From Aquarana catesbeiana (Eukaryota > Chordata > Amphibia > Anura > Ranidae): 64,000 bases of DNA. Below are positions 1 to 11,244 of this stretch, piece by piece. Numbering within the stretch: position 1 is the stretch's first letter; the number at the start of each line of letters is the position of its first letter. Location: contig NC_133326.1 in the NCBI RefSeq assembly GCF_042186555.1, positions 584,516,840 to 584,580,839 of the forward strand, written 5' to 3'. Both the position numbers and the translations under genes were made by a program. Under the pieces are notes generated by a model, which ran no database searches, had not been told where the DNA came from, and saw only the letters and a list, made by a program, of their open reading frames with translations.

Positions 1-1236
1 CCCATCTTCAGACTATAGGGCCCAATGAGAACGTGTCTGATCCACCTAGCAGAGTAGAGCAGGAAGACCTTGTGGGAACCTCCAGGAAGCACAAAGTGAA
101 TCCAATTTCGTAAAACCAGCAATAAATGAGAACTTAATACTTAAAGAATACACCATGTCCAGACAGTGAAAAGAATTTCCCTTTGATGTTCAAAGCTGGA
201 CATAGGGAAGAAAGAACAATACCCTGATTAAAGGTGAAAGAAAGACTGCCTTTGGAAAGAAGTAGGCCATACACCTCAAGAAAACTTTGTCCTTGTATAA
301 CAATTAAAAAAGACTCCTTACAAGATAAAGTCATCAACTCAAATGACTGTCTTCTCAGAGGTGATAGTCAAAATAGTGATAGTCAAAAGAAATAAACCAC
401 AAGAAGAGACACATCTTACAGGTAAGGTCAGACAAGGAAATATCCTTAGTAGGTTCAAAGGGTGGTTCCTGTAGACCCGAGAGAACCATATTGAGATCCC
501 AAGGGAACATAGACTGAACAGGGAGAGAGGATGAGATCTCAGATCCAGCCTGGGTTGAACGCCTCCATTCAGTTTGGGAATAAGGCTAGAGAAGAAACTC
601 AAAGCACTTTCCTGTAAAAAGTACAAAATAAATAAATGAAAAGTGATAAGCCCTTGAAACTAAAAGCTGCCAAACAGCAGGAAGCAGATCCACCCACTGT
701 GACAGTGACATGATGGAATGAGACAAGTTGGAAAACATGAAGCTGGTAGGAGACAGTGCAAAACCCTAATTTTTAGCCCTTGAAAACAACACTCTGGACC
801 CAGGTGTCCCAGAAACTTTGTGAAGTGAATCTGCCAAGCCATGCATACTGTAGTGTAAAGCTGTAGGTAAAAGGTCCAACTGACTGGATTGAGGCATCAA
901 TCAGGATGTAACTGGGACTCCAGGCCATGTGCTTAATCCAAACAGAAATGGACTGGACAACCGTGGGTTGCCAGTTTCTTTGGCCTGCCAAAGAAAACTT
1001 CTAACCTCTTATCTCCCAGATCTTTGAACGCAGGAGTCTACTACAGGAAGTGCCCATTTTCTAAAGAATCTCAATAGGAAATGTGAAAGGTTTGGGATAG
1101 GATACTGTTGGGTGAAGAGAAAAAAAATTCTCTGGGTGAGGCCAAGTCTTCATACAGGACCGGCTTCATCAGCAAAATTACCCAGAGAGGTCTTAGTTAG
1201 CTTTGGGAATCTGAGAAACCTCTATACTGGATACCA
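1..1236. other. Intronic DNA without recognised feature
   Basis: No exon, RNA gene or identifiable transposon was recognised on either strand. Open frames here are short and lack known motifs. By context this is the intron following the last visible gmcl1 exon (6707-6850, minus strand). Confidence 0.5.
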
Positions 1237-1568
1237 TAAGCTAGCCATGCATGGATCAAAATTTGGCTGGTTCAGCAGAGACCAGCCAAATTTTGATCCA
1301 TGTGCGGCAATGGTGGTTGAACAGAAGTCGATCTACTGTTCGACTTCTGTTTAACAGCCCAGCCTATTTTTTGTGCTCAATCAGTGCCCCAGGCTGAAGC
1401 ACAGATTTGTGTATTCTGAAGGTGGGGGAGTCTACCTGCTGTCAGAATACGAAGACACAGCGGAGAGGATTCCCACATCAAATGTGTGGCTGAGGGAATT
1501 GGGTTAGCTTTTTTGTTCAACCCACTGGTTGAAGGAAAAGAAAACTGACCCATGTATGGCCAGCCCTA
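1237..1568. mobile_element. Palindromic MITE with nested hairpins
   Basis: The ends are imperfect terminal inverted repeats: GCTAGCCATGCATGGATC on the left against the reverse complement of the right end, GGGCTGGCCATACATGGGTC. Inside are two adjacent perfect hairpins. The first has 22-bp arms at 1250-1271 and 1281-1302 with a 9-nt loop. The second has 12-bp arms at 1320-1331 and 1340-1351 with an 8-nt loop. No coding capacity is seen. The transposase superfamily cannot be assigned from the ends. Confidence 0.6.
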
Positions 1569-4301
1569 GGGTGAACAGATTCTGGCTAAACAAACCCTGG
1601 GCCTGCTGACCAGGAATAACTGAGTACTTCTATAAACTGGTCCTTTAAGGACTGAGATACTCTGAACGCCAGCGCAGGTTTGAACGAATTATCTGTTGGA
1701 CCCTTTAGCATATGAGCATTGTCTACTGGACAAGTCAGGTTTTTGTTTACAGAGGATATAGCAACGTTAATTGCTGGAACTCCCCATAAAACCCTTCCTC
1801 CGTAGAATAAAGTATCGAGAACTTTTTCAGAGGAAAAAACTGTTTATCTGGGTGCTCTCACTCAGAATATATAAGCTTTCTTAGCCATGAATGGATAGAA
1901 AAAGCATGAACAGATTGGGGGGGGGGGGGGGGGGCGGGCTTTTATTGAACCCAAAGCAATCGACTGACTGCGTTACTGGTAGTAGAAATGTGGAGCAGAC
2001 CAATTCAGTGAGTGACTTTAAACAACCTTTCCTGCAAGCTTGATACTTCACATCAGGTACTTCAGAAGAGGAGACATCGGCCTTTTCCTGGTCCTAACGA
2101 GAAATTCGCCATGTCTTGCTCCTTGTTCCTCAGTATGAGGGTCCTGAGCAATGGACGGGGACCTGTTATGCTTAGTCCCACTCTGGGATGCAATTAAAGC
2201 ATTAAACTTTAATATTAATATTCAATATACTGAAAATTCTTTGATGGGCTCTTCAAAAGAGGAAAGATCAGAGGCACATTTGCTGAGACATATAAGCATT
2301 ATTCCTATTATTTAACATAGAGCTTTGACCAGAAACTACACCTTTTTACTTTTTCCCTAAAGTAAATTTTAATCCAATCTACACAATGTTACATGCTTTG
2401 TAGTCTATATTTTTTCAGTTACATGTCTGAAGAGATCCTCTTTAATAGTTCCATATCCATATGGACATGAAACCAGCATATGTGCCAGACAAGCCAAGCT
2501 AGAAATAATCCAGCTATGTATTGCATTGGATAAGAAGAATGATAGAGAAAAAAAGCACACTCCCTATTCTGCACTACTTGGACAGCAGACACTGCTAATG
2601 CAATAAATATAGCTACAAATGTTTTTCAGGACCGCACACCAATATAATAAAATCACAAAATGGCTTCAACTGGCTCCCCACCTCTCAGGAAAGACCCTCT
2701 AACAGGTTTCATCTGTGTAGGGCTTAGTCAGAGGTAGACATCACCAAATACTGTACAGTGGCTTTAGGTGAAAAGGTCCACATTAATAGCATAGATTTAC
2801 AGTATATCTGGGAAAGTATTATGCTAGGTATGAGAAAATATGGGGAAAAAAAACAAAAACTTAAAGCGTTTGTTACTCTGACTTTTCATATTCCTGATAA
2901 GTCCCTGCTGTACAATGCACTTGAATGAGAAAGCATCCTGTTCTCTTTGTATTGCTTCCTTTATGTGAAATCCCTGGTGTTCCTGCCAGTCCCTCTGCTT
3001 TCCTATTAAAAACTAACCAAATTAAGGAGAACACATCGTGGTCAGCTCTCTAGCTATGCTGGGAAGTCAGTGGGTTCTCCTCCAATGATTAGACTTGTCC
3101 CGATACGCCCCCAGCTGCACAGCCATTACTGGGAAGCTCAGTGTGCTGCAGCTTCTCTCCCTCTAATTGGAAGATTTTCCCTCTATTACAGTTCTGGGGA
3201 CAAGCCAAAATGGGGTTTTCTTTTAACTTTCGATCATAAAAGTAAGCAGGACAAATAAAGAGGGCGAATCCCATCAATATAAACCTGACAGATGTTCCAA
3301 TCCCTCTCCACGCTATCAAAAAAATAAATAAATAAAAAAAAGTTTTACTTGTAAATCTATTATAATTTTGCAGACTCTACAAACAAGCTAGGTCAAATGG
3401 CAAGTTATTTTATTACAGCAAAGTAGTGAGTTTTTATGATTTAGCAACTGTACTAAAAAGTTTGCTGCAGACTTGTGATTGCTTATTTCACACAATGAAT
3501 ACACTGGAGGACAAGGGAGATAATTTCAAAAAGACACAGGAATTGTAAGCTAAATTAAATGAAATGTAATGCTATGAAAAAGATAGATTCTGTAATTAAC
3601 CAATTTGTAGGTACAATGGAACAAGCTGGAAGTAATAACTAGTATTTATCTCGTACTTTAACAGCAATCAGCTTATTATGAATAGGTTACATATGCAATT
3701 ATCAAGTAACAATAACACCATAACACATTATTAAGTAAGCATTGAAATAGATTGTTAACTCTTACATGTTTAGCTAGCAGTATCTAGAGGGACAGAATTC
3801 CAGCAGTGCCTTCTATACGTGAACTTGCTAAAAGGAAGATCCAATGTCTACAACTACAGTGGGAAGAAAGTCAAACCCAAAATACTTAAGTAGAAGTCAA
3901 CCCTAACACTAAAATCTCGACATCTTCAGACAGCTACAATCTAACACTAATCTATCCAGCCCTGTAAAGAAGAAATCAGTATACATAGCTTTTCTGAAGC
4001 CAATCCGACCCAATTCCACGCTGAGCTGTCAGCCGCAGCGTCGCTGATTAGGTGGATACAGAGGACACACCTGACAACAGAAGCCCCATAGTAAGTCTAT
4101 GGGTGACATCACTCCCCATTCATTTCACAGCCTATTGTTGGCCCTGTCCTCTGCAGAGCTTCCGTCACTGGAGACCATATCGGGTCGGCTTCAAAAAAAG
4201 GGATGTATACCGATTTCATATTTACAGGGCTAGTTTGGTTAGTCTTAGATTGTGGATGTCTGTAGATGTAGGGATTTTTGTGTTAGGGCGGACTTACACC
4301 T
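1569..4301. other. Intronic DNA, A/T rich, no gene recognised
   Basis: This holds a run of 18 G at 1917-1934 and otherwise unremarkable A/T-rich sequence. A 76-codon minus-strand frame at 3089-3319 looks protein-like locally but has no recognised motif or splice context. The next expected gmcl1 exon was looked for here and not found. Confidence 0.5.
1917..1934. repeat. Poly(G) tract
   Basis: Uninterrupted run of 18 G, followed by CGGG. Confidence 0.95.
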
Positions 4302-4793
4302 TTAAGGGGTTGTAAAGGCAGAAGGTTTTTTTTATCTTAATGCATTCTATGCATTAGGTTTGAAAGCCTTCTGTGTGCAGCAGCTGCCCCAGAACCCCCT
4401 AATACTTACCTGAGGTCCCTCTCTGTCCAGCGATGTCCACGAATGTCTCAGCAGGCCAAGATTCTCCTTCCTGATTGGCTGGGACACAGCAGCGGTGCCA
4501 TTGGCTCACGCTGATGTCAAAGTCAGCTAGCCAATCGGGAGGAGAGAGGGGCGGGGCCAGGGCTCCTTGTCTGAATGGATAAACGGAGCTGTGACTCAGC
4601 TCGAGTGCCCCCATAGCAAGCTGCTTGTTGTGGGGGCACTGAACAGGAGGGAGGGGCCAGGATCACAGGAGAGGGACCTGAGAAGAGGCGGTTCCGGGCT
4701 GCCATGTGCAAATCCACTGCACCAGGGCAGGTAAATATAACAGGTTATTTTTATAGGAAAAAAAAAAAAAGGGAGCATTTACAATCACTTTAA
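4302..4793. mobile_element. TTAA-flanked MITE
   Basis: The element is bounded by TTAA at 4302-4305 and 4790-4793. Terminal inverted repeats are about 16 bp, TTAAGGGGTTGTAAA on the left and TTAAAGTGATTGTAAA at the right end on the other strand. A TTAA target site is characteristic of piggyBac-like elements, so a non-autonomous piggyBac-like origin is inferred. The interior is GC-rich and non-coding. Confidence 0.7.
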
Positions 4794-4857
4794 GCTGATA
4801 ACACACAACCAATTCTAATATCCTGTGCCTTTATTGAACACACCCATTAAATATTTA

Positions 4858-6405
4858 CAGTGCTGGAGGAAAAAGTAAGTGAATCCTTGAAGTTATTAGC
4901 TGGTCAAACTCACTTTGGTAGCAATGACTTTAAGGAAGCATGTTTAGTAACTGGATCAGACCTGCACAACATTCAGGAGGAATTTTTGGCCATTCCTCTT
5001 TATAAAACTACATAAGCTCAGACACATTTGTAAAATGTCTGGTGTGGACAGCTTTTGTTGAGGTTGTTCCACAGCATCTCTATGGGTTTAAAGCCTGGCC
5101 TCTGACTGGGCCTCTTCTATAGCCAGTCCAGTGGTGGATTTACTTTGATGCTTAGGGTCATTTTCCTGCTGCATCACCCAACTAAGCTTCAGCTGGTGGA
5201 CAGCCATCCCAACATTTTCCTGTCGGATATTTTGATAACTGTTGGAATGGATTCTCCCATTGACTGCAAGTGTAGCAAATAAGAGTGTACAACAAGTACA
5301 CAGCACATATGGCGCTTCTAGGAGAAGTGCAAAGTCCCTTGGTCCATTGGAACTTTCATCTAGAGACAGGGTAGAGGAATGGATGAGGCAACTGGATGGA
5401 GATGGACAGATGGATGGCTGAACAGGAGAAGGGACCAAGACTGGAACCTCTGCAGCTCCCGCAGAAGATCTGGGTAGGATCACCTTAATGTAGAAGAAAA
5501 CTAAAAGCAGGGAGCTGAGGTCAATATCTAATAAACACCATTTTAAAATAAGGAGCACACATACATTGAAGTTAGCATGAAACTGCATGGCTAGGGAACA
5601 CCTGAGACCAAGCAGCTGTAATCAGTGGGAGGCTGTAGGCATCACTGAACAGACAGAGACCAAGGATGACAGGGAGCCAGCCAGCTGAAAGTACATACAT
5701 TAGCGTCGGCGTTCTAGGAAAAGAGGGCAAAGTCCCTGGAAACGCGTCATGCACACCCTCTCTCCCACCATCCCACCAGGCATTTTGACAGCGGTCATCC
5801 TCGTATGCAGCCTAGAACACCACCAGTAATACCAATACTTTTAGCCAGCAGGCTGGCGCCCTGTCATCCTCGGTCTGTTTGCTCAGTGATGCCTACAGCC
5901 TCACACTGATTACAGCTGCTTGGTCTCAGGTGTTCCCTAGCCATGCTCTTTCATGCCAACTTCAATTTAAGTGTGATGACTGAAAGTGGTCTAGGCCCTG
6001 AGGCAGCAAAGCAAGCCCAAATTATGATGTTACCTCCACCATACTTCACCGGTGGGATAATGTTTTGATGTTGGTAAGCTGTGCCCTTTTGGTGCCGTAC
6101 ATAGTGCAGAGGATTATTCCCAAACATTTCTTTTATTTCGTCAGGCTACAAAATATTTTCCCAGTAGCAATGTAGTTTGTCAAGGTGCTCTTTGGCAAAA
6201 ACTCAGGCATGCAGCAATGTCTTTTTTTCTTTTTTTTTTTTTAAAAGCAGCGGCTTCCATCGTGATGTTCTGCCATGCACACCCTACCTGTTCAAAGACA
6301 TATGTATGGTAGACTCATGAACAGGAATATTTGCCAGTTCTGGTGATGTCTTCGCTGGTTTTTGTGGCTTTTTCTTAACCTCATTGAAGTTTCTGCATTG
6401 TGACC
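4858..6405 (-). mobile_element. Decayed Tc1-like transposon, antisense to plus
   Basis: The left end is a Tc1-type terminus, CAGTGCTGGAGGAAAAAGT, directly after a TA. On the minus strand, relics of a Tc1 transposase are readable in several frames. The DDE-core motif QQENDPKH is encoded at about 5130-5180. An upstream block corresponding to the GGG..(V/I)WG region lies near 6010-6050. Further upstream, sequence near 6300-6400 corresponds to the helix-turn-helix end. The gene is split by stops, frameshifts, an oligo-T insertion near 6220-6241 and a foldback insertion around 5565-5966. The distal terminal repeat is missing or replaced after about 6405, so the copy is inactive. It lies in the same orientation as gmcl1. 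Confidence 0.8.
5565..5966. repeat. Foldback inserted within the Tc1 copy
   Basis: Arms at 5565-5686 and 5847-5966 are inverted copies of each other over about 120 bp with scattered mismatches. Shared blocks include ATGGCTAGGGAACACCTGAG. The intervening 160 bp has partial similarity to 5309-5340 (GTGCAAAGTCCCTTGG against GGGCAAAGTCCCTGG). Tc1 transposase sequence runs on both sides (up to about 5260 and from about 5985), so roughly 0.7 kb was inserted into the Tc1. Confidence 0.7.
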
Positions 6406-6411
6406 CTGAAT

Positions 6412-6505
6412 GGAGCGGTACGGTTCGGTTGCATGGGCCACTTTCATAATGGAAACAACCAAAATAGCGTACCGTACCGAACTGCTCAGTGGAAACGCAA
6501 AAGAG
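6412..6505. repeat. Short inverted repeat
   Basis: GGTACGGTTCGGTT near 6417 and ACCGTACCGAAC near 6470 are inverted relatives. They lie in a segment that replaces the expected right end of the neighbouring Tc1. It is possibly a small MITE; boundaries are uncertain. Confidence 0.35.
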
Positions 6506-6706
6506 AACAGACTCCTGACCTAGGTGGAGGGTCAGATAAGTATAATACTTCCTAAATGTTGTAGTTCATAATTTTGCGACGGGATCGCTTTAACATAAAA
6601 TTGACAGGCACTCTTTATAACGCTTGCCAACTGACTCATATCTATTGTTTTATTCACTCAGCTTGTCTCACTACTGCAGCACATTACCATTTCTTCGCAT
6701 TCTTAC

Positions 6707-6850
6707 CTGAAGGGATCAAAGCATCCCGTTCAATAATTTTTGCTGATGCCAGGTCACTGATGATGTACTGCATTCTCAAATACCTGAAGACTGGCACAAA
6801 TGGGCAGCCCTGCTCAGTTTCCAGGAACACAAGGTTACTTTCCTCCAACT
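6707..6850 (-). CDS. gmcl1: gmcl1 coding exon, 144 bp, sixth in window
   Basis: Read on the minus strand, the exon is preceded by a T-rich tract and GGTAG and followed by the donor GTAAGA. It encodes 47 complete codons plus split codons, including FLETEQGCPFVPVFRYLRMQ and IISDLASAKIIERDALIPS. I recognise this as the region C-terminal to the BACK domain in germ cell-less-like 1 (GMCL1); the recalled vertebrate protein has FLETEQGKPF..FRHLR..YIISDLASARIIEQD here. It enters in phase 1, matching the donor phase of the exon at 10747-10837, and leaves in phase 1. The first residues (LEESNLV) are two longer than the recalled human sequence, so the acceptor position is slightly less certain than the rest. 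The next exon is not in the window, so the following intron exceeds 6.7 kb. Confidence 0.93.
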
Positions 6851-7152
6851 CTACCAAAAAAATAAATAAAATGATGATAGATAAATAGAAAAAAGGGTTA
6901 ATTGTTAAGCACTTTGTTCCTTATGTAGATGTAATGGCACCCTATTAATGCTGTTATATTTGAGTGTATGCATTAAGTCAGTTGCAGCAAAAAAAACAGC
7001 AGGTCTGGAATACTCGAGCGTGTGTGTTTTACTTCCAATTGTGTTACAAAAGTGGTCATCCAAAGGGTAAAAGTTTTCCTATGCAAATACTGGCTGATGT
7101 TCAGATTTCCTATTCAAATAGCCAAATACACAGATAAAATATACATATAAAA

Positions 7153-7530
7153 CTACTTTCATGCTGGAGGCGGTTTTCAGGCTTTTTAGCACTAGAAATA
7201 GCCTCTAAATAATGCCTGAAATCTGCCTCCCATTCATGTCATTGTGACTTTTCACACTGTGGTGGTGTGCATGTGGGGTGTTAGGATAAGTCCTGCAAGC
7301 AGCATCTTTGGGGTGGATTGGGAAAGCTGTATACTGCGCTCCCAAAATGACCTGCCCAATGAAATGAGCGCCTGCAAAGCGCTTCAGACGCGCCGCGACA
7401 TGGGCACTTTTAACCCCTTCTTCGGCCACTAGCGGGGGTTAAAAGCGCCCCGCTAGCTTCCCAAAAAGTGCCGCAAAAACGAGCAGCGCTTTAACGCCAA
7501 TGCTGAGCGACCCCAGTGTGAAAGTAGCCT
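7153..7530. mobile_element. Harbinger-like MITE
   Basis: Ends are inverted repeats CTACTTTCATGCTGG on the left and, from the other strand, GGCTACTTTCACACTGG on the right. The right end is followed by TTA. The body is GC-rich with repeated AGCGC-type motifs and no coding capacity. Assignment to the Harbinger-like group is by similarity of its ends to the TAA-flanked elements at 12711-12979 and 53522-53908. Confidence 0.6.
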
Positions 7531-9052
7531 TAGGAAGTCGTTTTCTCTGCTAAAGGATTTGTAATTCTATCCATTTAGTCCTGAGCTTTAAAACACTTTA
7601 CCACACAGCACAACAGGGCAGGAGACCTGATGTGTCTCTGCTGCAGGTTAGTATCACTTACAGACCTTACCGCTCCTCCTGCCTGAGACTGAATAGTGAA
7701 GGAGAAGCACTGGACTTGATGAGACTATTTTTCTGGCACTCTGCTCTCTCCTCCTATCAAGCTTGCTTCTTGTTTTGCAAAAGAACACAACTGTACATCT
7801 GACTAAAGTCTTCCTCTCCTAGTCTTGGGTACAATTTTAAGTCCGATTCAGGTACTTGCTGTCTTTGCATTAAAAATCTATTTAATGATGTATTAAGAAC
7901 TTTGTTCATTTTTGTCTTATATCTGCCTGGAATTGAGCGTTAATTAAGTTTTAGCAGTCAAGGTTCTTAACAAGGATATCTGCTCTATCTGGATATAAAT
8001 TTCAAAGAGTCTTTTTACAGTCACCAACTGTCCCTTCCCAGCAGAGATTTCAATCTCACCAACTGTATTAAGGGCACAATAGTTTCAGAGACTTCTGATG
8101 AATGAGCCAATATGCTTTGCAGAAATATATTGTTCATTCTGCTGAGGCATACTTAAAGTATGTTCATGTAATCTGGATAAGCAGACTGCATCTGTATGTA
8201 GAAATAGTGAATATTTCAGTTACACTATATGATTGGATATGCCATTTTACATTACTCATTTTACAAGTATCCAAACAGCATAAAATGCTTGCACAGTTCA
8301 GCAGTTTGCCAATAATAAATGTACTTGCTATAAAAAGAACTTGAACCGAATTAACATCTATAAAAACCTCTACAGAATAAACAAGTTTACACGTAGCAAG
8401 CTCCTCAGTTGGGCTGTAGAACAATCCATTTGTACTGACCACTTATTGATTATCCTATTAAACCAGCACTCTGGAACAAAGTATTTAGAACAAAATGAAA
8501 TAGTAGAGGTTCTTACAAAAGGAAATGCTGCTCTCTCATGTGTACCATAAAATCAGTGTAATAAAAAGAAATGCAAGCTGGTAGTGTTAGAAATTATCTA
8601 AAAATATAAATTTGCACAGAATGAATCCACAAGAAACAGAACGATCTCTAAAATGTACTTTTAGTATGTGTGGTATCGTTATTTAGCTCGTTCCTAATGG
8701 TTATAAAAAAAAAAAAAAAAAGTCTAGGAGTGCCGGGGTAGATAGCTCTAGGATGGATTGTAACAGAGCAATGCTCCCAGTTTTTGGAAATGTCATTACT
8801 ACTATTCTGGATGGGGAATTAAAAAAAAAAAAAAAAAAAGATATAATGGTAACAGATTATTTTTGTGCCTCCACTGTAACGCTCTCTAAACTCTTTACCA
8901 AAAAAATGGGTTTAGTTAAATTGTAATACATTATTTAAGCTATTGCACATATTACCTGAATATATTACCAACATTAAATATTAAGAAAAAATTAAGAAAG
9001 ACTTTTCTTTTAGCACTTAAGTAGATGCTAAAATGCTATTTTGTGGTAGTGC
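7531..9052. other. Intronic DNA, no gene recognised
   Basis: A/T-rich intron between gmcl1 exons. It includes oligo-A runs near 8704-8720 and 8821-8839. No exon, RNA gene or transposon ends were recognised. Confidence 0.5.
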
Positions 9053-9212
9053 AGTGTTAATTTTGATGTAAAATTTTGATTTAGTTTTAGTCATAGTCTT
9101 GACTTTATTGCCATTTTAGTTTTAGTCGTATTTTAGTCATCTGAATCATTTTAGTCAAAAAAAAAATTTATTTTGCTAAAATAGTGTTAATTTTGTCAAC
9201 GAAATTAACACC
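9053..9212. repeat. Short inverted-repeat element rich in TTTTAGTC
   Basis: The ends are AGTGTTAATTTTG on the left and GGTGTTAATTTCG from the opposite strand on the right. The interior has repeated TTTTAGT(C/T) words. The right end contains its own hairpin around GTCAAC. Probably a small MITE; family unknown. Confidence 0.5.
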
Positions 9213-9282
9213 GGATAACAGTATTATATATGACAGATGTTTATCACTTAGCAACATCTTTCAGCTCTACAAAAGTCTTTGG

Positions 9283-9547
9283 CTAGCCATGCACATTTAG
9301 ATCCTTCAACCCTGCAGTCTGAAGAAGAGAAATCATTTGATTATACATCCATGCTAAACAGCTTGCATAGATGAATCGCCCCTGCTGGCTGATGTATTCA
9401 GACAGCCGCTGCACATGCAACGGTCTGAATCCCTGAACAGCGATTGCATTTGAACAAATGCAGTAAAGGATCAGCCAGCAATTTTCCACGTGGCCCCTTT
9501 GATTTTTTTTAAGTGGAATTTTGCTGACAAGTGGTGCAGCCAGCTTT

Positions 9548-9582
<35 letters not shown>

Positions 9583-9712
9583 ATTGCTATGGGGTGGATA
9601 ATCTTCACATTTGACCTCTCTCAACAAAGTAAATAGTCAAACAAAAACACACACATCACTACTGTTAATCAGCCAAAATTAAGAGAAGGATTCACACAAA
9701 ACATAAGTGATC
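9283..9712. other. Intronic DNA with long poly(A) run
   Basis: The segment begins with GGCTAGCCATGCACATT, which resembles the terminus of the MITE at 1237-1568, so it may be a fragment of a related element. A poly(A) tract of about 30 bases lies at 9552-9581. No coding feature was recognised. Confidence 0.4.
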
Positions 9713-10597
9713 TTAACCACATGCCAACTAGCGGCCGCAGTTATAGTGCGGCAGAATGGCACGGCTGGGCGAAACGATGTTATGTAACATCGCTTCGCCC
9801 TGTGGCCACTAGGGGGTGCGCGCTCCCCCCGAGCCGATGCGAGTGCCTTCCGGAAAACCCGGAACTGTGTGTGTAAACATACAGTTTCCGGTGCTCTGAG
9901 GAGAGAACTGACAGATCATCAGCTCATACAGAGTATGAACAGTGATCTGTTAGCTTCCCTGCACAGTCCCCACCCCCCTTCAGTTAGGACACACATTAAC
10001 CCCTTCGCTGCCAGTGACATTTTTACAGTAATCAATGCATATTTAAATCGCACTGATCGCTGTATTAATGCCAAAAATGTGTCAAAATTGTCCATTGTGT
10101 CTGCCATGTCGCAGTCACGATAAAAACCGCTGATCGCAGCCATTACTAGTAAAAAAAAAAAAAAAAAAAAAAAATAAAAATGCCATAAAACTATCCCCTA
10201 TTTTGTAGACGCTATAACTTTTGCGCAAACCAATCAATAAACACTTACTGCGATTTTTTTTACCAAAAATATGTAGAAGGATACATATTGGTCTAAACTG
10301 AGGGGAAAAAAATGTTTTTTTATATATTTTTTGGGGATATTTATTACAGCAAAAAGTAAAAAATAATGCGTTTTTTCAAAATTGTCGCTCTTGTTTATAG
10401 TGCAAAAAATAAAAAACGCAGAGGTGATCAAATACCACCAAAAGAAAGCTCTATTTGTGGGGGAAAAAAGGACATCAATTTTGTTTGGGAGCCATGTCGC
10501 ATGACCGTGCAATTGTCAGTTAAAGCGACGCAGTGCCGAATCGCAAAAAGTGCTCTGGTCTTTGGCCAGCCAACTGGTCCGGGGCTGAAGCGGTTAA
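9713..10597. mobile_element. TTAA-flanked non-autonomous element, copy 1
   Basis: Bounded by TTAA at 9713-9716 and 10594-10597, with weak inverted ends (TTAACCAC and TTAACCGCTTC from the other strand). The 3' part (10200-10597) matches 19990-20366 closely in order and content, including AAAGCGACGCAGTGCCG, which defines a shared family. Non-coding; the open frames inside are spurious. Confidence 0.7.
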
Positions 10598-10746
10598 TCA
10601 CCTTTCCTCCAAACGGAAAGAGGGTTTCCATGTACGGCTACTTCTCAGTATCTAATAGGGCAGAAGAGTGTCAACTATGGGATAGGATGATTCTCTCTCT
10701 CCTCCCCCCCGTCCCCTCCCCCCTAAGATAAATAGCAGACACCAAC

Positions 10747-10837
10747 CTTTCCTGCGCTTTGAGAACCATGCATCTGCTTCAGGCAGCAACTGTTTTAGGG
10801 ATCCATTCCAGGAAGGCACTAATTGCAGGAACATCCA
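10747..10837 (-). CDS. gmcl1: gmcl1 coding exon, 91 bp, fifth in window
   Basis: On the minus strand the exon follows TTTTTTCATAG and is followed by the donor GTTGGT. It encodes 30 codons plus one base: WMFLQLVPSWNGSLKQLL, then PEADAWFSKRRK. The block WMFLQLVPSWNGSLKQLL is a hallmark of GMCL1 at the C-terminal side of the BACK domain. It starts in phase 0, matching the donor of the exon at 30067-30151, and ends in phase 1, matching the exon at 6707-6850. The intron upstream of it in the transcript is about 19.2 kb, the longest here. Confidence 0.97.
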
Positions 10838-11244
10838 CTATGAAAAAATAAGACGAATACATCAATACTATGTGCAAACAAGAGAAAACACAGAGTGCTG
10901 TGAGATAATACTTATAACCATGGCTTTGTCACAATCCAGGACCACAATTTCATTCATTCCTTTACCTCATTGCACAGCAGAAATCTAATTCACATGACAA
11001 TTGAAATATTAGATTATATTAACTTGGTAGATATTATTACAGTGTGCGAAGAAGAAACATATCCCCAGCACTTATTCTAACTATTACCCGTGTTCAGCCA
11101 TTGTTGGATCAGTTTCCACAATAAGCAGTGGCTAGTGTTTGGAAAGTGACCACAGAACAAATAGGCTTTTATAGTTTTACAGTAATACATATTTTTTCAC
11201 AGAATAAAAAAAAAAACTGAATTTTGGTGTACAGAATCTTCACA
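10838..11244. other. Intronic DNA, no gene recognised
   Basis: No feature recognised. A/T-rich, with an oligo-A run near 11207-11216 just before the Tc1 copy. Confidence 0.4.

Noticed and set aside
3089..3319. 76-codon minus-strand frame that looks hydrophobic and protein-like
   Set aside because: No recognised family, no matching splice sites for gmcl1, and the expected next gmcl1 residues (EWLSSVYK-like) are absent.
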